Of a DNA stretch of 64,000 nucleotides, positions 45,232 to 54,674 are shown in pieces. The stretch's first letter is position 1. Each line of letters begins with the position of its first letter. Below the pieces are notes generated by a model. The model was not told the origin of the DNA. It did not search any database and worked only from the letters and a program-made list of their open reading frames with translations. The stretch spans positions 1 through 64,000 of the forward strand of contig JAQUPQ010000022.1 in the NCBI GenBank assembly GCA_028716525.1. The letters are read 5' to 3'. Made by a program: the position numbers and the translations under genes. This stretch comes from Terriglobia bacterium. Lineage in GTDB: Bacteria > Acidobacteriota > Terriglobia > JAIQFV01.

Positions 45232-46524
45232 TTATTTTTCATTTTTATAAACCACACCACTCTTCATGACAAAGGGAACGTTTTCCAGGGTGTGGACGTC
45301 GTCCAGTGGATTTTGATTGACCGCAATTATATCGGCCCATTTTCCGGGTTCAATGGCGCCAATGTTTTGACTCCAACCCAAAAGGTCCGCGGCATTAATA
45401 GTGGCGGCTTGTAGTGCAGCCAGGGGTGAGAGACCGACTTGAACCATGACGGCAAATTCGCGCCCATTCAATCCATGGGGATAAACAGCCGCGTCCGTAC
45501 CGAACGCAACTTTTACGCCCTCTTTGAAGGCTTTTGCGAGGTTGGCGCGCGCTGCGGGCATGACAACTTTTGCCTTTTCAATCATGAAGGGCGGAACGTG
45601 GATGGCTTCCGCGTTTTCGAGGAACCAGTCCCCGAGATAAAGCGTCGGCACAAGATAAGTACCGTGTTGCTTCATGAGCTGAATGTCTTCTTCGTTTATG
45701 AAACTGCCGTGCTCGATTGAATCCACACCCGCTTCAACGGCAAATTTGATGCCCTCGGCGCCGTGCGCATGGGCGGCCACCTTTCGGCCCAGGCGATGAG
45801 CGTCGTTCACAATCGCTTCCAGTTCGGCCATGGTAAAAGCCGAGGCGTTGGGATCATCTCCCTTCGAAAGCACTCCACCCGTGGCGCATACCTTGATCAC
45901 ATCGGCCCCGAATTTTATATTCTCTCGAACTTTCTTTTGAACCGCCTCGACGCCGTCTGCGACTCCATCTTCCTGGGCATGAAACTGAGGCGCCAGCAGG
46001 TTGTTGTCGCAATGGCCGCCCGTGATGCTGAGGGCCGGACCGGAGGCGTCGATGCGCGGCCCGGGAATCTCGCCGGCGTTGATGCTGTCTCGAAGCGCAA
46101 TATCGGAATATCCGGCCGCGGCAACATTGCGCACCGTGGTGAATCCGGCCATCAAAGTGAGTCGCGCATTTTTAGCGCCCGTGAGAGCTTGTCGGGGAAT
46201 AGAAAGGCCCAATGAGGAATAACCCATGTCCTGAGGGTCCATCGTCAAATGGGTGTGGGCGTCAATCAAACCCGGCAGAACGACTTTATCGCTGAGATCG
46301 ATGACTTCGGCGTTCAAAGCTCGTTTGGTTTCAATTTGACCCACGGCTTCAATCCGATCGCCGGCGATCAAGATTTTCTGGTTAATAAGCAGTTTTCCTG
46401 TCCGCACATCAAGCAACTTTCCCGCCAAGATGAGAGTGAAGGGTTTAGATTTGGCGGTCGTCTGAGCCGCAAGAAGGGCGGGGAAGAGCAAGAGTCCTAG
46501 GAGCGCGATCCATTGTTTTTTCAT
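45232..46524 (-). CDS. Secreted amidohydrolase, paralogue 2
   Basis: This 430-residue protein has a clear signal peptide (MKKQWIALLGLLLFPALLAA). The catalytic site has VVLPGLIDAHTHLTM, DVIKVCATGGVLSKG, VAAHAHGAEGIK, GVDSIEHGSF and VAFGTDAAVYPHG, the usual two-metal amidohydrolase pattern. It closely resembles paralogue 3 (aligned blocks KVAAHA, GVxSIEHG, GTDA), with which it forms a tandem pair. GAGG five bases before ATG 46524 supports the start. Family members include Xaa-Pro dipeptidases and imidazolonepropionase-like enzymes; the substrate here is unknown. Confidence 0.88.
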   Translation of the reverse strand: MKKQWIALLGLLLFPALLAAQTTAKSKPFTLILAGKLLDVRTGKLLINQKILIAGDRIEAVGQIETKRALNAEVIDLSDKVVLPGLIDAHTHLTMDPQDMGYSSLGLSIPRQALTGAKNARLTLMAGFTTVRNVAAAGYSDIALRDSINAGEIPGPRIDASGPALSITGGHCDNNLLAPQFHAQEDGVADGVEAVQKKVRENIKFGADVIKVCATGGVLSKGDDPNASAFTMAELEAIVNDAHRLGRKVAAHAHGAEGIKFAVEAGVDSIEHGSFINEEDIQLMKQHGTYLVPTLYLGDWFLENAEAIHVPPFMIEKAKVVMPAARANLAKAFKEGVKVAFGTDAAVYPHGLNGREFAVMVQVGLSPLAALQAATINAADLLGWSQNIGAIEPGKWADIIAVNQNPLDDVHTLENVPFVMKSGVVYKNEK

Positions 46525-46603
46525 CGTCACCTCATCGGGTTCTGGATTGGATCATCCCAAACAAATTTTCCGAGCGGCCTGCTGAAGGTGATCCCGCGGA
46601 AAG

Positions 46604-47890
46604 CTATCGGGCCCAGTCGTTCTTCACAACCACTCCGCCTTTCATGACGAAATGGACATGCTCAAGAACGTGGACATCCCTCAAGGGATCCCCTTCGAAT
46701 GCAATGATGTCTGCAAACTTTCCAGGCTCGAGTGCGCCCATGCGATCGCTCCATCCCAACAGTTCAGCGGCATTGATGGTGCCGGCTTGGAGAGCTTGAA
46801 GGGGCGTCATGCCAACGTCAACCATCAAGGCGAACTCCCGGGCGTTCTGGCCGTGGGGGAAGTCGCCGGCATCAGTTCCCAAGGCGATAGGGACCCCGGC
46901 TTTCACGGCTTTGAGCAGTCCCGTCTTTTGAATATCGGCGACGCGCCGCATTTTGCGCAGTGCAAAATCAGGAAGGTTGGGACTCTTGAGAATTTCGTCA
47001 CCCGCTGTCAAGGTGGGGACGAGATAGACATGTTTGGCGGCCATCATTCGAATGGCCTCGTCATCAATCAAATCTCCGTGCTCGATGGAGGCCACACCGG
47101 CTCTCACGGCGTTTTTGATGCCTTGGGGACCCATGGCATGGGCGGCGACCTTCCGTCCTTGATGCGCGGCTTCTTCTACCGCCACGCGAATTTCCTGTTC
47201 GGTGAATTCGCTGTATTCGGGCTCATCTCCCGGCGTCATGATGCCGCCCGTGGCGTATACCTTGATGATATCGGCGCCGTACTTGATCTGAGTGCGGACG
47301 GCCTTGCGAACTTCATCGGGTCCATCGGCAATCATGCTGAAGCCCGGCAGGTGGAGCTCGAAATTGTAGCCCTTAATATCGTCATGCGAGCCCGTCATGG
47401 CGATGGCGCGGGTAGCCACTTGCAAGCGCGGACCGGGAATGAAGCCGTTGTTGATGGCATCGCGCACGGAAACATCTCCGAAATCAGCGCCCTCATTGCC
47501 AAGATCCCGCAAGGCCGTGAACCCGGCTTCAAGAGTTTTTCGCGCATTTACTCCTGCAATCAACGTCCGGTAGGTGGCGGTTTCCTTGGTTGCCTGCTCT
47601 TCCAAAATGCCCGGGTGCAAAAACAGGTGCGTGTGGCAATCGATTAATCCAGGCAACACTGTCGCTCGGCTCAGGTCAATCACCGTACCTTTAAAATCAC
47701 GATTGGAACCGGCGGCCCCCATGGAGCGAATACGGTCGCCCTGAACAAGGATCTCCCGGTCGTTCAGCATTTGGCCGGTCTTGACATCCAGCACATGGCC
47801 TGCCTTGATGAGAATCACGGGGCTGTTGGATTGCGCCCAGAGCGGCAACGACAACAGGATGCCGAAAGTGCAGAGAATCAAGTGCCTCAT
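46604..47890 (-). CDS. Secreted amidohydrolase, paralogue 3
   Basis: This 428-residue protein has a short signal peptide (MRHLILCTFGILLSLPLWAQ). The active-site blocks are VLPGLIDCHTHLFLHPG, DIIKVYATGGIMTPGDEP, KVAAHAMGPQGIKNAVRAG, SIEHGDLIDDE and IALGTDAGDFPHGQNAREFA. Its C-terminus WSDRMGALEPGKFADIIAF is shared with paralogue 2. The three genes (43650-47890) run in the same direction with short gaps, so they probably form one operon of periplasmic peptidase- or amidase-like enzymes. Confidence 0.88.
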   Translation of the reverse strand: MRHLILCTFGILLSLPLWAQSNSPVILIKAGHVLDVKTGQMLNDREILVQGDRIRSMGAAGSNRDFKGTVIDLSRATVLPGLIDCHTHLFLHPGILEEQATKETATYRTLIAGVNARKTLEAGFTALRDLGNEGADFGDVSVRDAINNGFIPGPRLQVATRAIAMTGSHDDIKGYNFELHLPGFSMIADGPDEVRKAVRTQIKYGADIIKVYATGGIMTPGDEPEYSEFTEQEIRVAVEEAAHQGRKVAAHAMGPQGIKNAVRAGVASIEHGDLIDDEAIRMMAAKHVYLVPTLTAGDEILKSPNLPDFALRKMRRVADIQKTGLLKAVKAGVPIALGTDAGDFPHGQNAREFALMVDVGMTPLQALQAGTINAAELLGWSDRMGALEPGKFADIIAFEGDPLRDVHVLEHVHFVMKGGVVVKNDWAR

Positions 47891-47955
47891 AGGGTCTTTC
47901 CTCCAGGGATTGGAGAATCCGGTTTTATTGGGACAAGGGAAGCCCGCGGCTCCGA

Positions 47956-48408
47956 TTATTTCAGGGCTTCAATGACTTCGGCCACATGGCCCTTCACTTT
48001 AACTTTGGGAAAGATCTTCTTGATGATCCCGTTCTTATCGATGATAAACGTGGTCCGCTCAATCCCCATGAATTTGCGCCCGTAAAGGCTTTTTTCTTTC
48101 CACACACCATAGGCTTTCAAAATCTTCTTGTCTTCATCGCAAAGCAGAGGAAAGGGGACGTGATATTTGGTGGAAAAGCTTGACTGGGCCTTGATGGGAT
48201 CGCCGCTCATTCCCAGGATAACTGCGCGTTTACGGATGTCGCCATACTCATCCCGGAAATCGCAGGTTTCCATAGTGCAGCCGGGCGTATTGGCTTTGGG
48301 AAAAAAATACAGCACAACATTCTTGCCTTTGAAATCCTTCAAACTGACGCTTTGACCGGTGCTGTCGAGCGTCGAAAATTCCGGAGCTTTATCGCCTTCA
48401 TGAAGCAC
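47956..48408 (-). CDS. bcp: Thiol peroxidase, Bcp/PrxQ type
   Basis: This 150-residue peroxiredoxin reduces hydroperoxides in the cytosol. It has EGDKAPEFSTLDSTGQSVSL, KNVVLYFFPKANTPGCTMET with the peroxidatic Cys, a second Cys five residues later (CTMETC), and FIIDKNGIIKKIFPKVKVKG. The two-Cys spacing is typical of Bcp. The GTG at 48408, with AGGTGG shortly before it, gives the usual length of about 150 residues; the open frame extends upstream to 48549 but that part is not Bcp-like. Confidence 0.9.
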   Translation of the reverse strand: MLHEGDKAPEFSTLDSTGQSVSLKDFKGKNVVLYFFPKANTPGCTMETCDFRDEYGDIRKRAVILGMSGDPIKAQSSFSTKYHVPFPLLCDEDKKILKAYGVWKEKSLYGRKFMGIERTTFIIDKNGIIKKIFPKVKVKGHVAEVIEALK

Positions 48409-48630
48409 GGGTGCCACCTCGCAGGATGGATGTTTGAGACCCGGAGTGAAACGGAGTCCTATTGTAAGTGGACTGGGCACAATGTCAACATTCAAAAGCG
48501 GGTTGTTCAACGGGACATGGCGGCAGAGATCGATGGATTTCTGGAACACCGTGATCCGGAGTAGTACGCCCCCACATATTCCCGGTCAAAAGAGTTTGGT
48601 CGTGTCGCCCGAACGGAGTAAAATTGACGC

Positions 48631-50160
48631 GTGACTCCAAAACGAAAAGCAATCAAGCGGAAATGGTGGGTGCTTGCAGCCGTTCTCGCGGCGCTGGTTG
48701 TTGTGGTGCTGATTGTTCCTTATTTTGTGAATGTGGATTCCTACCGCGGGCTCATCGAGCAGAAGCTGAGCGAATCGCTCAACCGCCGGGTGAAGCTCAA
48801 TGCCTTGCAGATTTCGTTGCTCCCCGCGGCGCTGGAAACCAGCGATGTTCACATCGCTGATGATCCGGCATTCCAAAATGGAGATTTCATTTCGGTCCAG
48901 AAGTTAAAGCTTCATATGGACCTGGGGGCGTTGATTCGAGGAAGGATCCGCCTCACCTCGCTGGAGATGGTGGGGCCTAATGTATGGCTGGTCCGGAACA
49001 GGGCGGGTGTGTGGAATGTCTCATCATTGGGGAACACCGCACCGGGAACGCCGATTCGATCCGCATCGGTCGGGGTTACGCCAACCTTGACGGGATTCGA
49101 TGTTTCGAAATTCTCCATGAAAGACGGCAGGCTTAGTGTGGTCGACAAGGCGCATCCCAATGATTCCGACCAATACGACATTCCAGAATTAAGCGCTACA
49201 GATCTTTCCACGAATGGCGTGATTCCTTTCACGCTGACTCTCTCCAGTGCCGGAAGGGACGAGCCGCTGAATGTGGAGGGACAATTAGGGCCGATCGATT
49301 GGAGCGATGTGACGCGGTCTCCCGGTCAGGGAACATTCAAAGCCAAAAAGGTCCATTTTGGAAAGATCCGGATCGAGGATTTGTCCGGCAAGTTTCTCCT
49401 GGCGCAACAAGAACTGAAAATTGATCCTCTGGATTTCACCATATATTCGGGAAAGGAAAGCGGGTCGGCGACGGTTTTCCTGGCGAAACCGGACAGCGAT
49501 ATTCAAATCCGAACGCGCTTGTCGAAGATGGACGTCAATCAGTTCCTTTCCGACGCTACGGCCAATAAAGATACTTTCTACGGTTCCTTGAACGCCGATG
49601 CGTCTCTGGCCCTTTCGGGGGGTAAATCCGCCGATCAGTTTCAAGCTCTGAAAGGGGAGTTTTCCATCGACATGGAGAAAGGGCGATGGGCTCACGTGAA
49701 TGTCATGCGGGAATTAGGGACCGCGGCGCAACTGATGGGTTTGAACTTCTCCTCCAAAGAAACACCCATCACAAAATTGAGCGGCAAGTTCGACGTGGCC
49801 AACGGCTGGGCCAGGACCACCAATCTGCAAGTTAGTATTCCTGACATTGACATGCTGGCCAAGGGAGGCTTCAGCTTCAACAACGAGCTGCAATTTGATG
49901 TCGTCGGAAATCTCACTTCGGATGCCAGTCAGCATGTTCGTTCGGCCACTCCTATAGGCGGTCTGATGTCGGCATTACTGGGAAACAAGAATCAGCAGGT
50001 GAGCATTCCTTTTGTGGTTACAGGGACCTTTGACAAACCCCACTTCAAAGTGGACACCCGCAGCCTTCTCGAAATGAAGACCGGAAATTCTACCAACGGA
50101 CCCGGCATTCAAAACACCATCCAGTCCATCCAGGATCTTTTCAAAAAGAAGAAAAATTAG
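48631..50160 (+). CDS. AsmA-family protein
   Basis: This 509-residue protein has a basic N-terminus and one membrane helix (about residues 12-31). A large periplasmic beta-rich domain follows. VNVDSYRGLIEQKLSESLNR near residue 34, KLNALQISLLPAALETSDVH and the end with LMSALLGNKNQQVSIPFVVT and GTFDKPHFKVDT match AsmA. Related proteins help move phospholipids to, or maintain, the outer membrane. It starts at GTG 48631. The gene is divergent from bcp. Confidence 0.85.
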   Translation: MTPKRKAIKRKWWVLAAVLAALVVVVLIVPYFVNVDSYRGLIEQKLSESLNRRVKLNALQISLLPAALETSDVHIADDPAFQNGDFISVQKLKLHMDLGALIRGRIRLTSLEMVGPNVWLVRNRAGVWNVSSLGNTAPGTPIRSASVGVTPTLTGFDVSKFSMKDGRLSVVDKAHPNDSDQYDIPELSATDLSTNGVIPFTLTLSSAGRDEPLNVEGQLGPIDWSDVTRSPGQGTFKAKKVHFGKIRIEDLSGKFLLAQQELKIDPLDFTIYSGKESGSATVFLAKPDSDIQIRTRLSKMDVNQFLSDATANKDTFYGSLNADASLALSGGKSADQFQALKGEFSIDMEKGRWAHVNVMRELGTAAQLMGLNFSSKETPITKLSGKFDVANGWARTTNLQVSIPDIDMLAKGGFSFNNELQFDVVGNLTSDASQHVRSATPIGGLMSALLGNKNQQVSIPFVVTGTFDKPHFKVDTRSLLEMKTGNSTNGPGIQNTIQSIQDLFKKKKN

Positions 50161-50173
50161 AGGATAAAAGCTT

Positions 50174-50299
50174 CACCGCAGAGGGCGCAGAGACCCGTGG
50201 CTTTATTAAAAGGCAAACGGAGTCATTGGGACGCAAATGCAGTGTTCAAGTCTCATGTCTTCCTTTGCGTTTCTCTGTGTCCTCTGCGTCTCTGCGGTG
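50174..50299. repeat. Inverted repeat CACCGCAGAG...CTCTGCGGTG
   Basis: The left arm CACCGCAGAGGGCGCAGAGA (50174-50193) is matched by CCTCTGCGTCTCTGCGGTG (50281-50299) on the opposite strand. A related half-arm, CACCGCAGAGACCCGCC, occurs near 62181. It belongs to a dispersed repeat type seen in several environmental bacterial genomes. It separates the convergent asmA and mutM genes. Confidence 0.65.
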
Positions 50300-50314
50300 A
50301 GGTACTTCAGTGTG

Positions 50315-51217
50315 CTAGATCATTCGCTGGCATCTTGGACAGTAATGAGTGCCGCGACTGGCCACGAGAATACGCCGTATGACCCCGGGACATCCTCGGC
50401 GCCGGCATCGGCGCCCCTCGCGGCCGTAGACGCGATGCTCCATTTGAAATTCTCCAGGATAATTGTCGGCGTCAACAAAATCTGAAATCGACGATCCTCC
50501 CAGCTCAATGGCTGTATGGAGAATCTTCTGCAAGGCATGAAAATAATCTTCCAGCCGGCGCCGCGATAGTCTTTGGATGGTTTGGCGGGGATGAATTCGG
50601 GCAGCGAACAGACTTTCATCGGCGTAAATATTACCGACGCCAACAAGAAGCTTTTGGCTCATCAAGGCCGCTTTGATCATGCCCCGGCGCTTCCAAAACA
50701 GTTCAATGAATTGCTGAGGCGTCATGGTCAAAGCGTCACCAATTAAGGCTTCAGCTTGAGGGCTTTGGGTCGTTCGAGGGAGAGATTCGCCATCGACAAA
50801 GTCCACTGGCCGGGCCGTCGATCGTTTGCTTGAAAATATGACGCGCCAGTCTTTGAGAAAATACATGCGCCCGAATTGGCGGATGTCCTGGAAACTCAAA
50901 GTACCATCGGGATTTGTCAGATGAAAGATTGCATGAGTATGACGGTCGGGCGCTGAATCGAGAAGAAGCTTGCCGGTCATCCCCAGTCGAATGAGGATGA
51001 AGTTAAAGCTGGCGTCAGGGGATTGAACCTTGAGGATAACCGATTTGCCATGGCGGAAAACATCTTGAATGAGGGCACCTTGATATAAATCAAGAGGTTG
51101 GATCACCTCCGGCCGAAAATGCTTGGCGGGAGGAAAATCAAACGCGGCGAGCGTCCGGTTGACTACTCGATGCTTCAATCCACGCACAATCGTTTCCGCT
51201 TCAGGAAGTTCAGGCAC
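50315..51217 (-). CDS. mutM: Formamidopyrimidine-DNA glycosylase
   Basis: This 300-residue enzyme removes oxidised purines from DNA and cuts the strand. The N-terminus PELPEAETIVRGLKHRVVNR supplies the catalytic Pro and Glu after Met removal. Other blocks are LILIRLGMTGKLLLD, QDIRQFGRMYFL, LLVGVGNIYADESLFAARIH and the C-terminal zinc finger. GTG 51217 was chosen because it puts Pro at position 2 and has AAGGAG five bases upstream; the GTG at 51223 does not. The first pair of the finger is CRRRGC, C-x4-C, rather than the usual C-x2-C. Confidence 0.93.
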   Translation of the reverse strand: MPELPEAETIVRGLKHRVVNRTLAAFDFPPAKHFRPEVIQPLDLYQGALIQDVFRHGKSVILKVQSPDASFNFILIRLGMTGKLLLDSAPDRHTHAIFHLTNPDGTLSFQDIRQFGRMYFLKDWRVIFSSKRSTARPVDFVDGESLPRTTQSPQAEALIGDALTMTPQQFIELFWKRRGMIKAALMSQKLLVGVGNIYADESLFAARIHPRQTIQRLSRRRLEDYFHALQKILHTAIELGGSSISDFVDADNYPGEFQMEHRVYGREGRRCRRRGCPGVIRRILVASRGTHYCPRCQRMI

Positions 51218-51341
51218 ACTCACTCCTTAAAGATGTCCGTCTCAGTATGCGTCGAACTTTTCGTTTGTCAAACGAGATTTGGAACTCTACAATTCAGGTG
51301 TGGCCTTTCGGATGACGAAGCAAGGGTCGCTTTAATTCAGA

Positions 51342-51911
51342 ATGGGTGCTCTAAAGACGAAGGAAATTAAGCTTTTTGTCCTTGGGATTGTTGCGATCCT
51401 TATCGCATTCGGGGTGTATTTCTCTCGTTCCAGAGATTCCAAGGATATGCCCGCGGAAATAGGTAAAGCGGCACCCAACTTTTCTCTCCAAGACGAAAAC
51501 GGACACTCCGTCCAGCTCAGTGACTACCGTGGGCGTTACGTGGTCCTTAATTTTTGGGCTACCTGGTGCCCGCCGTGCGTGGAAGAAGCCCCTTCGCTGG
51601 ACAAGCTGAACCGGCGTTTTGCGGCCACATCACCGAGCCGTATCGCTGTCCTGACGGTGAGCGCAGATCCGGATTGGGCCCCGGTCAAACTGTTCGTGAA
51701 GGAGCACGACATCAGCTTCCCTGTGCTTTTGGACAAACGCCAAGAGGTTCCGAGCATCTATGGAACTTATAAATACCCCGAGACTTACATCATTGATCCA
51801 CAAGGTGTTGTGCGCCAGAAGGTGATTGGAGGGTATAATTGGGTTTCAGCGGATGCTTTGCGGTTTTTCGATGGTCTGCTTCAACAAGGAGGGTCCCCAG
51901 GTGATATTTAA
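51342..51911 (+). CDS. TlpA/ResA-type membrane-anchored thioredoxin
   Basis: This 189-residue protein has an N-terminal membrane helix (about residues 10-27), followed by a periplasmic thioredoxin domain. NFWATWCPPCVEEAP near residue 68 contains the redox motif WCPPC. IGKAAPNFSLQDENG and TYKYPETYIIDPQG (cis-Pro) complete the TlpA/ResA pattern. Such proteins reduce disulphides in the periplasm, for example in apocytochrome c. No cytochrome-maturation gene is adjacent. Confidence 0.87.
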   Translation: MGALKTKEIKLFVLGIVAILIAFGVYFSRSRDSKDMPAEIGKAAPNFSLQDENGHSVQLSDYRGRYVVLNFWATWCPPCVEEAPSLDKLNRRFAATSPSRIAVLTVSADPDWAPVKLFVKEHDISFPVLLDKRQEVPSIYGTYKYPETYIIDPQGVVRQKVIGGYNWVSADALRFFDGLLQQGGSPGDI

Positions 51912-52010
51912 GTGTTTTTCCGGACAACCATTTAGCGTATCTGCGAATCAAGAAGAGTAGATTGCCACACGCTGGGGAGAAAGTTTTTGGGCGGTCAGGG
52001 AGGAACAGCC

Positions 52011-53102
52011 ATGAGAGACGAGGCTTGGAGGACGACCCGAGGAACAGGGTTTGTACTTGGAGTTTTAATGTTGTTTGGCCTGAGCCAGCTGGCTTTGGGT
52101 CAACCGTATATTTCCACGCGTGGTGGTTTGGTGAATACCATCAGCGGGCGTGCCGACGTTCATGGTGCCCGCGACCTGCGTTGGGAAAAGGCTCGACAGC
52201 TCCTTCAATTGCATGACGGAGATGAGTTGAGAGTGGCCGAAAACAGCTATGTGGAATTGCTGTTGAATCCCGGATCTTACGCGCGTTTGGGCGGCGATTC
52301 GCTGGTCCGGATGAACAATACCGGGCTCATGAGCCTGGATTTGAATTTGCGCCGGGGTTCCATGGAGATTGAAGCGACGAACTTGAAATCCGTGAAGCGG
52401 ATTCGGGTTTCATTGAACAACCGCGATTTTTATATTGTCAAAGACGGAATTTATCGGTTTGACGTTGACCCGTCCGGCGCTTCGGGCGCCCGGGTGTTTA
52501 AGGGCGAGATGCAAACCATGGCCTCGAATGGTCACATGAAGAATTTAAAGAAGTCGGCTGAAGCCGACATCGAAGCCAATGGGACCGTTGCCTTTACAAA
52601 GTTTGATACGCATATGATGGATAGCTTGAGTGAGTGGAGCGCCGGGCGCGCCAATCAACTGGCCCGGGCCAATGCCCGCGCCATGCGGTCATACATGAAT
52701 AACTTCTCGATGTATTCGCCCTATTACTGGCCGGCCGGATATTTCGGGATGTGGGGCGGCGGATGGTTTTATGACCCGTTCTTTGGTGGCTATACATTCT
52801 TTCCCGGTTATTGGTTCAATTCTTTTTACGGGCCTAACTTCTTTGGACCCCCGGTGATCATTGTGCAGCAACCGAACGGAACCCGTCGGGTGGAAAGCAC
52901 CAATCGCGGCCATGAGACGTTGTTCGGTAACAGCGGGGGCGGCTCCAAAGACTCGGGTGGATGGAGCTCGTTCGGAGGCGGCGGCCACGGAGGAGAAAGT
53001 CATCCGTCTTCAGCTCCGGCACCCTCCATGGGCGGCTCATTTGGCGGCAGCATGGGGCGCTCCGAATCTGCAGGTCCGCGGGAAAGCGTCTCGAGAGAAT
53101 AG
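52011..53102 (+). CDS. Secreted FecR-domain protein
   Basis: This 363-residue protein has a signal peptide (about residues 1-32, ending ALGQ). A FecR-like beta domain (about 38-190) includes LLQLHDGDELRVAENSYVEL, NPGSYARLGGDSLVRMN and a following KSVKRIRVSLNN strand. The middle has a Tyr/Trp/Phe/Gly-rich segment (about 235-280, for example YWPAGYFGMWGGGWFYDPFF) and the end is Gly/Ser-rich. No sigma factor is nearby, so a role in iron signalling is unlikely. GGGAGG before ATG 52011 sets the start. A strong terminator follows. Confidence 0.8.
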   Translation: MRDEAWRTTRGTGFVLGVLMLFGLSQLALGQPYISTRGGLVNTISGRADVHGARDLRWEKARQLLQLHDGDELRVAENSYVELLLNPGSYARLGGDSLVRMNNTGLMSLDLNLRRGSMEIEATNLKSVKRIRVSLNNRDFYIVKDGIYRFDVDPSGASGARVFKGEMQTMASNGHMKNLKKSAEADIEANGTVAFTKFDTHMMDSLSEWSAGRANQLARANARAMRSYMNNFSMYSPYYWPAGYFGMWGGGWFYDPFFGGYTFFPGYWFNSFYGPNFFGPPVIIVQQPNGTRRVESTNRGHETLFGNSGGGSKDSGGWSSFGGGGHGGESHPSSAPAPSMGGSFGGSMGRSESAGPRESVSRE

Positions 53103-53134
53103 AATAGCGTTCCAGTCGGAATTCGTTGTTTGCG

Positions 53135-53173
53135 AAATCCCTGTTCCGGTCCAACCGAAACAGGGATTTTTTT
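53135..53173 (+). terminator. Rho-independent terminator
   Basis: AAATCCCTGTT (53135-53145) pairs with AACAGGGATTT (53159-53169), with a further CGG/CCG inside, and is followed by TTTT to 53173. It closes the FecR-domain gene. Confidence 0.9.
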
Positions 53174-53187
53174 GCGCCCACCCTTTC

Positions 53188-53216
53188 TTGACGCATCGTG
53201 AAAGGCCGCCTAGAAT
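53188..53216 (+). promoter_or_regulatory. Sigma70-type promoter of cysS
   Basis: TTGACG (53188-53193) and TAGAAT (53211-53216) are separated by exactly 17 bases, 60 bp before the cysS ATG and just after the terminator. Confidence 0.75.
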
Positions 53217-53276
53217 GTGGCCGCTCTTTTGACGCGTTGGCTTCTGGCCGCCGCGCGCCTGCGAGTTCGGGGACTT

Positions 53277-54674
53277 ATGCTGAAACTCACCAACACCATG
53301 TCGGGTCAACTGGAAGAGTTCCATCCGCTCGATGACAACCATGTTCGAATGTATACCTGCGGCCCGACGGTTTATAATTTTTCGCACATCGGAAATTTCC
53401 GGACCTATGTCTACGAGGACCTGCTGCGTCGATGGCTCAAATTCAAGGGCTGCCGATTGACGCACGTGATGAACATTACCGACGTGGACGACAAGACGCT
53501 CCGGGATTCCGGAGCCACCGAAGTCGGGGCTTTAAAGGAATTCACACTGAAATTCACGCAGGCGTTTTTCGAGGATTGCAAAACCCTGAATATCGAGCGG
53601 CCCGATCTGGTAGTGAATGCCACGGATCATATTCCGGAGATGGTGAGCTTGATTCAGAAGCTGGTGCGATCCGGGCATGCTTACGAAAGGGACGGATCCT
53701 ACTATTTCAAGATTTCCACGTTCCCGGCTTACGGGCGCTTGGCCAAACTGGATGTTGCGGGGATGAAACTGGGCGCCAGTGTCGATGTTGATGAATACGA
53801 GAAAGAAAATGTCCGGGACTTTGCCCTTTGGAAACAGCGCAAGGAGGGAGAGCTGTACTGGGACACGGCTTTGGGAAAAGGCCGCCCCGGATGGCACATC
53901 GAGTGCTCCGCCATGTCCATGCGATACTTAGGGGAGCACTTTGATATTCACTGCGGCGCCGTCGATAACATCTTTCCTCACCATGAAAACGAAATCGCTC
54001 AGAGCGAATGCGCCACCGGTCAGCCTTTTGTCAATGTCTGGCTGCACGGCGAACATCTCGTAGTAAACGGCGAGAAGATGGCCAAATCGAAGGGGAATTT
54101 CTTCACGCTTCGTGATCTGACGGCCCAAGGCTTTTCGCCGCGCGCCATCCGCTATACCTTGGCCGCCGTTCCCTATCGCAAGCCGTTGAACTTCACGTTT
54201 GAATCGGTTCATCAATCCCACAGCGCCATTGAGCGTCTGGAGGAATTTCTTCTGCGCGTCGAGACAGGGCATTTCGAGCCGGGTCAGAACGAAAAGATTG
54301 AAGAGAAAGCGCGATGGGCTCGCCGGCGATTTGTGGAATCGATGGATGACGATCTCAACACGGCCCAGGCGCTGGGCGCCGTCTTTGAGCTGGTGCATGA
54401 AGCCAATGTGGCCTTGGCCGGGGAGACGTTGAAAGAAAACAATCGTCCCACGATTCGGGGACTGTTTGCGGATTTTCAAAATATATTCGCGGTATTGAAG
54501 GACCCGGCAAGCCAGATGTTGGAGGCGGAAATCGAGCAACTGATGGCCGAACGCCAGGCGGCGCGCCAATCCCGTCAGTTCAAACGCTCCGATGAAATCC
54601 GCGACCAATTGCTTGCGCGAGGCATCGTTCTGGAAGATACTAAGGACGGTGTGCGATGGAAACGAAAGGATTAA
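53277..54674 (+). CDS. cysS: Cysteinyl-tRNA synthetase
   Basis: This 465-residue class I synthetase charges tRNA-Cys. It has YTCGPTVYNFSHIGNFRTYV with the zinc Cys and the HIGH-type HIGN motif, NITDVDDKTL, PGWHIECSAMSMRYLGEHFD, IFPHHENEIAQSE and VVNGEKMAKSKGNFFTLRDL with KMAKS in place of KMSKS. Length fits the family. ATG 53277 was chosen because MLKLTNTMSGQLEEFHP is the normal start. A tRNA-Cys gene lies 5.6 kb downstream. Confidence 0.96.
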   Translation: MLKLTNTMSGQLEEFHPLDDNHVRMYTCGPTVYNFSHIGNFRTYVYEDLLRRWLKFKGCRLTHVMNITDVDDKTLRDSGATEVGALKEFTLKFTQAFFEDCKTLNIERPDLVVNATDHIPEMVSLIQKLVRSGHAYERDGSYYFKISTFPAYGRLAKLDVAGMKLGASVDVDEYEKENVRDFALWKQRKEGELYWDTALGKGRPGWHIECSAMSMRYLGEHFDIHCGAVDNIFPHHENEIAQSECATGQPFVNVWLHGEHLVVNGEKMAKSKGNFFTLRDLTAQGFSPRAIRYTLAAVPYRKPLNFTFESVHQSHSAIERLEEFLLRVETGHFEPGQNEKIEEKARWARRRFVESMDDDLNTAQALGAVFELVHEANVALAGETLKENNRPTIRGLFADFQNIFAVLKDPASQMLEAEIEQLMAERQAARQSRQFKRSDEIRDQLLARGIVLEDTKDGVRWKRKD

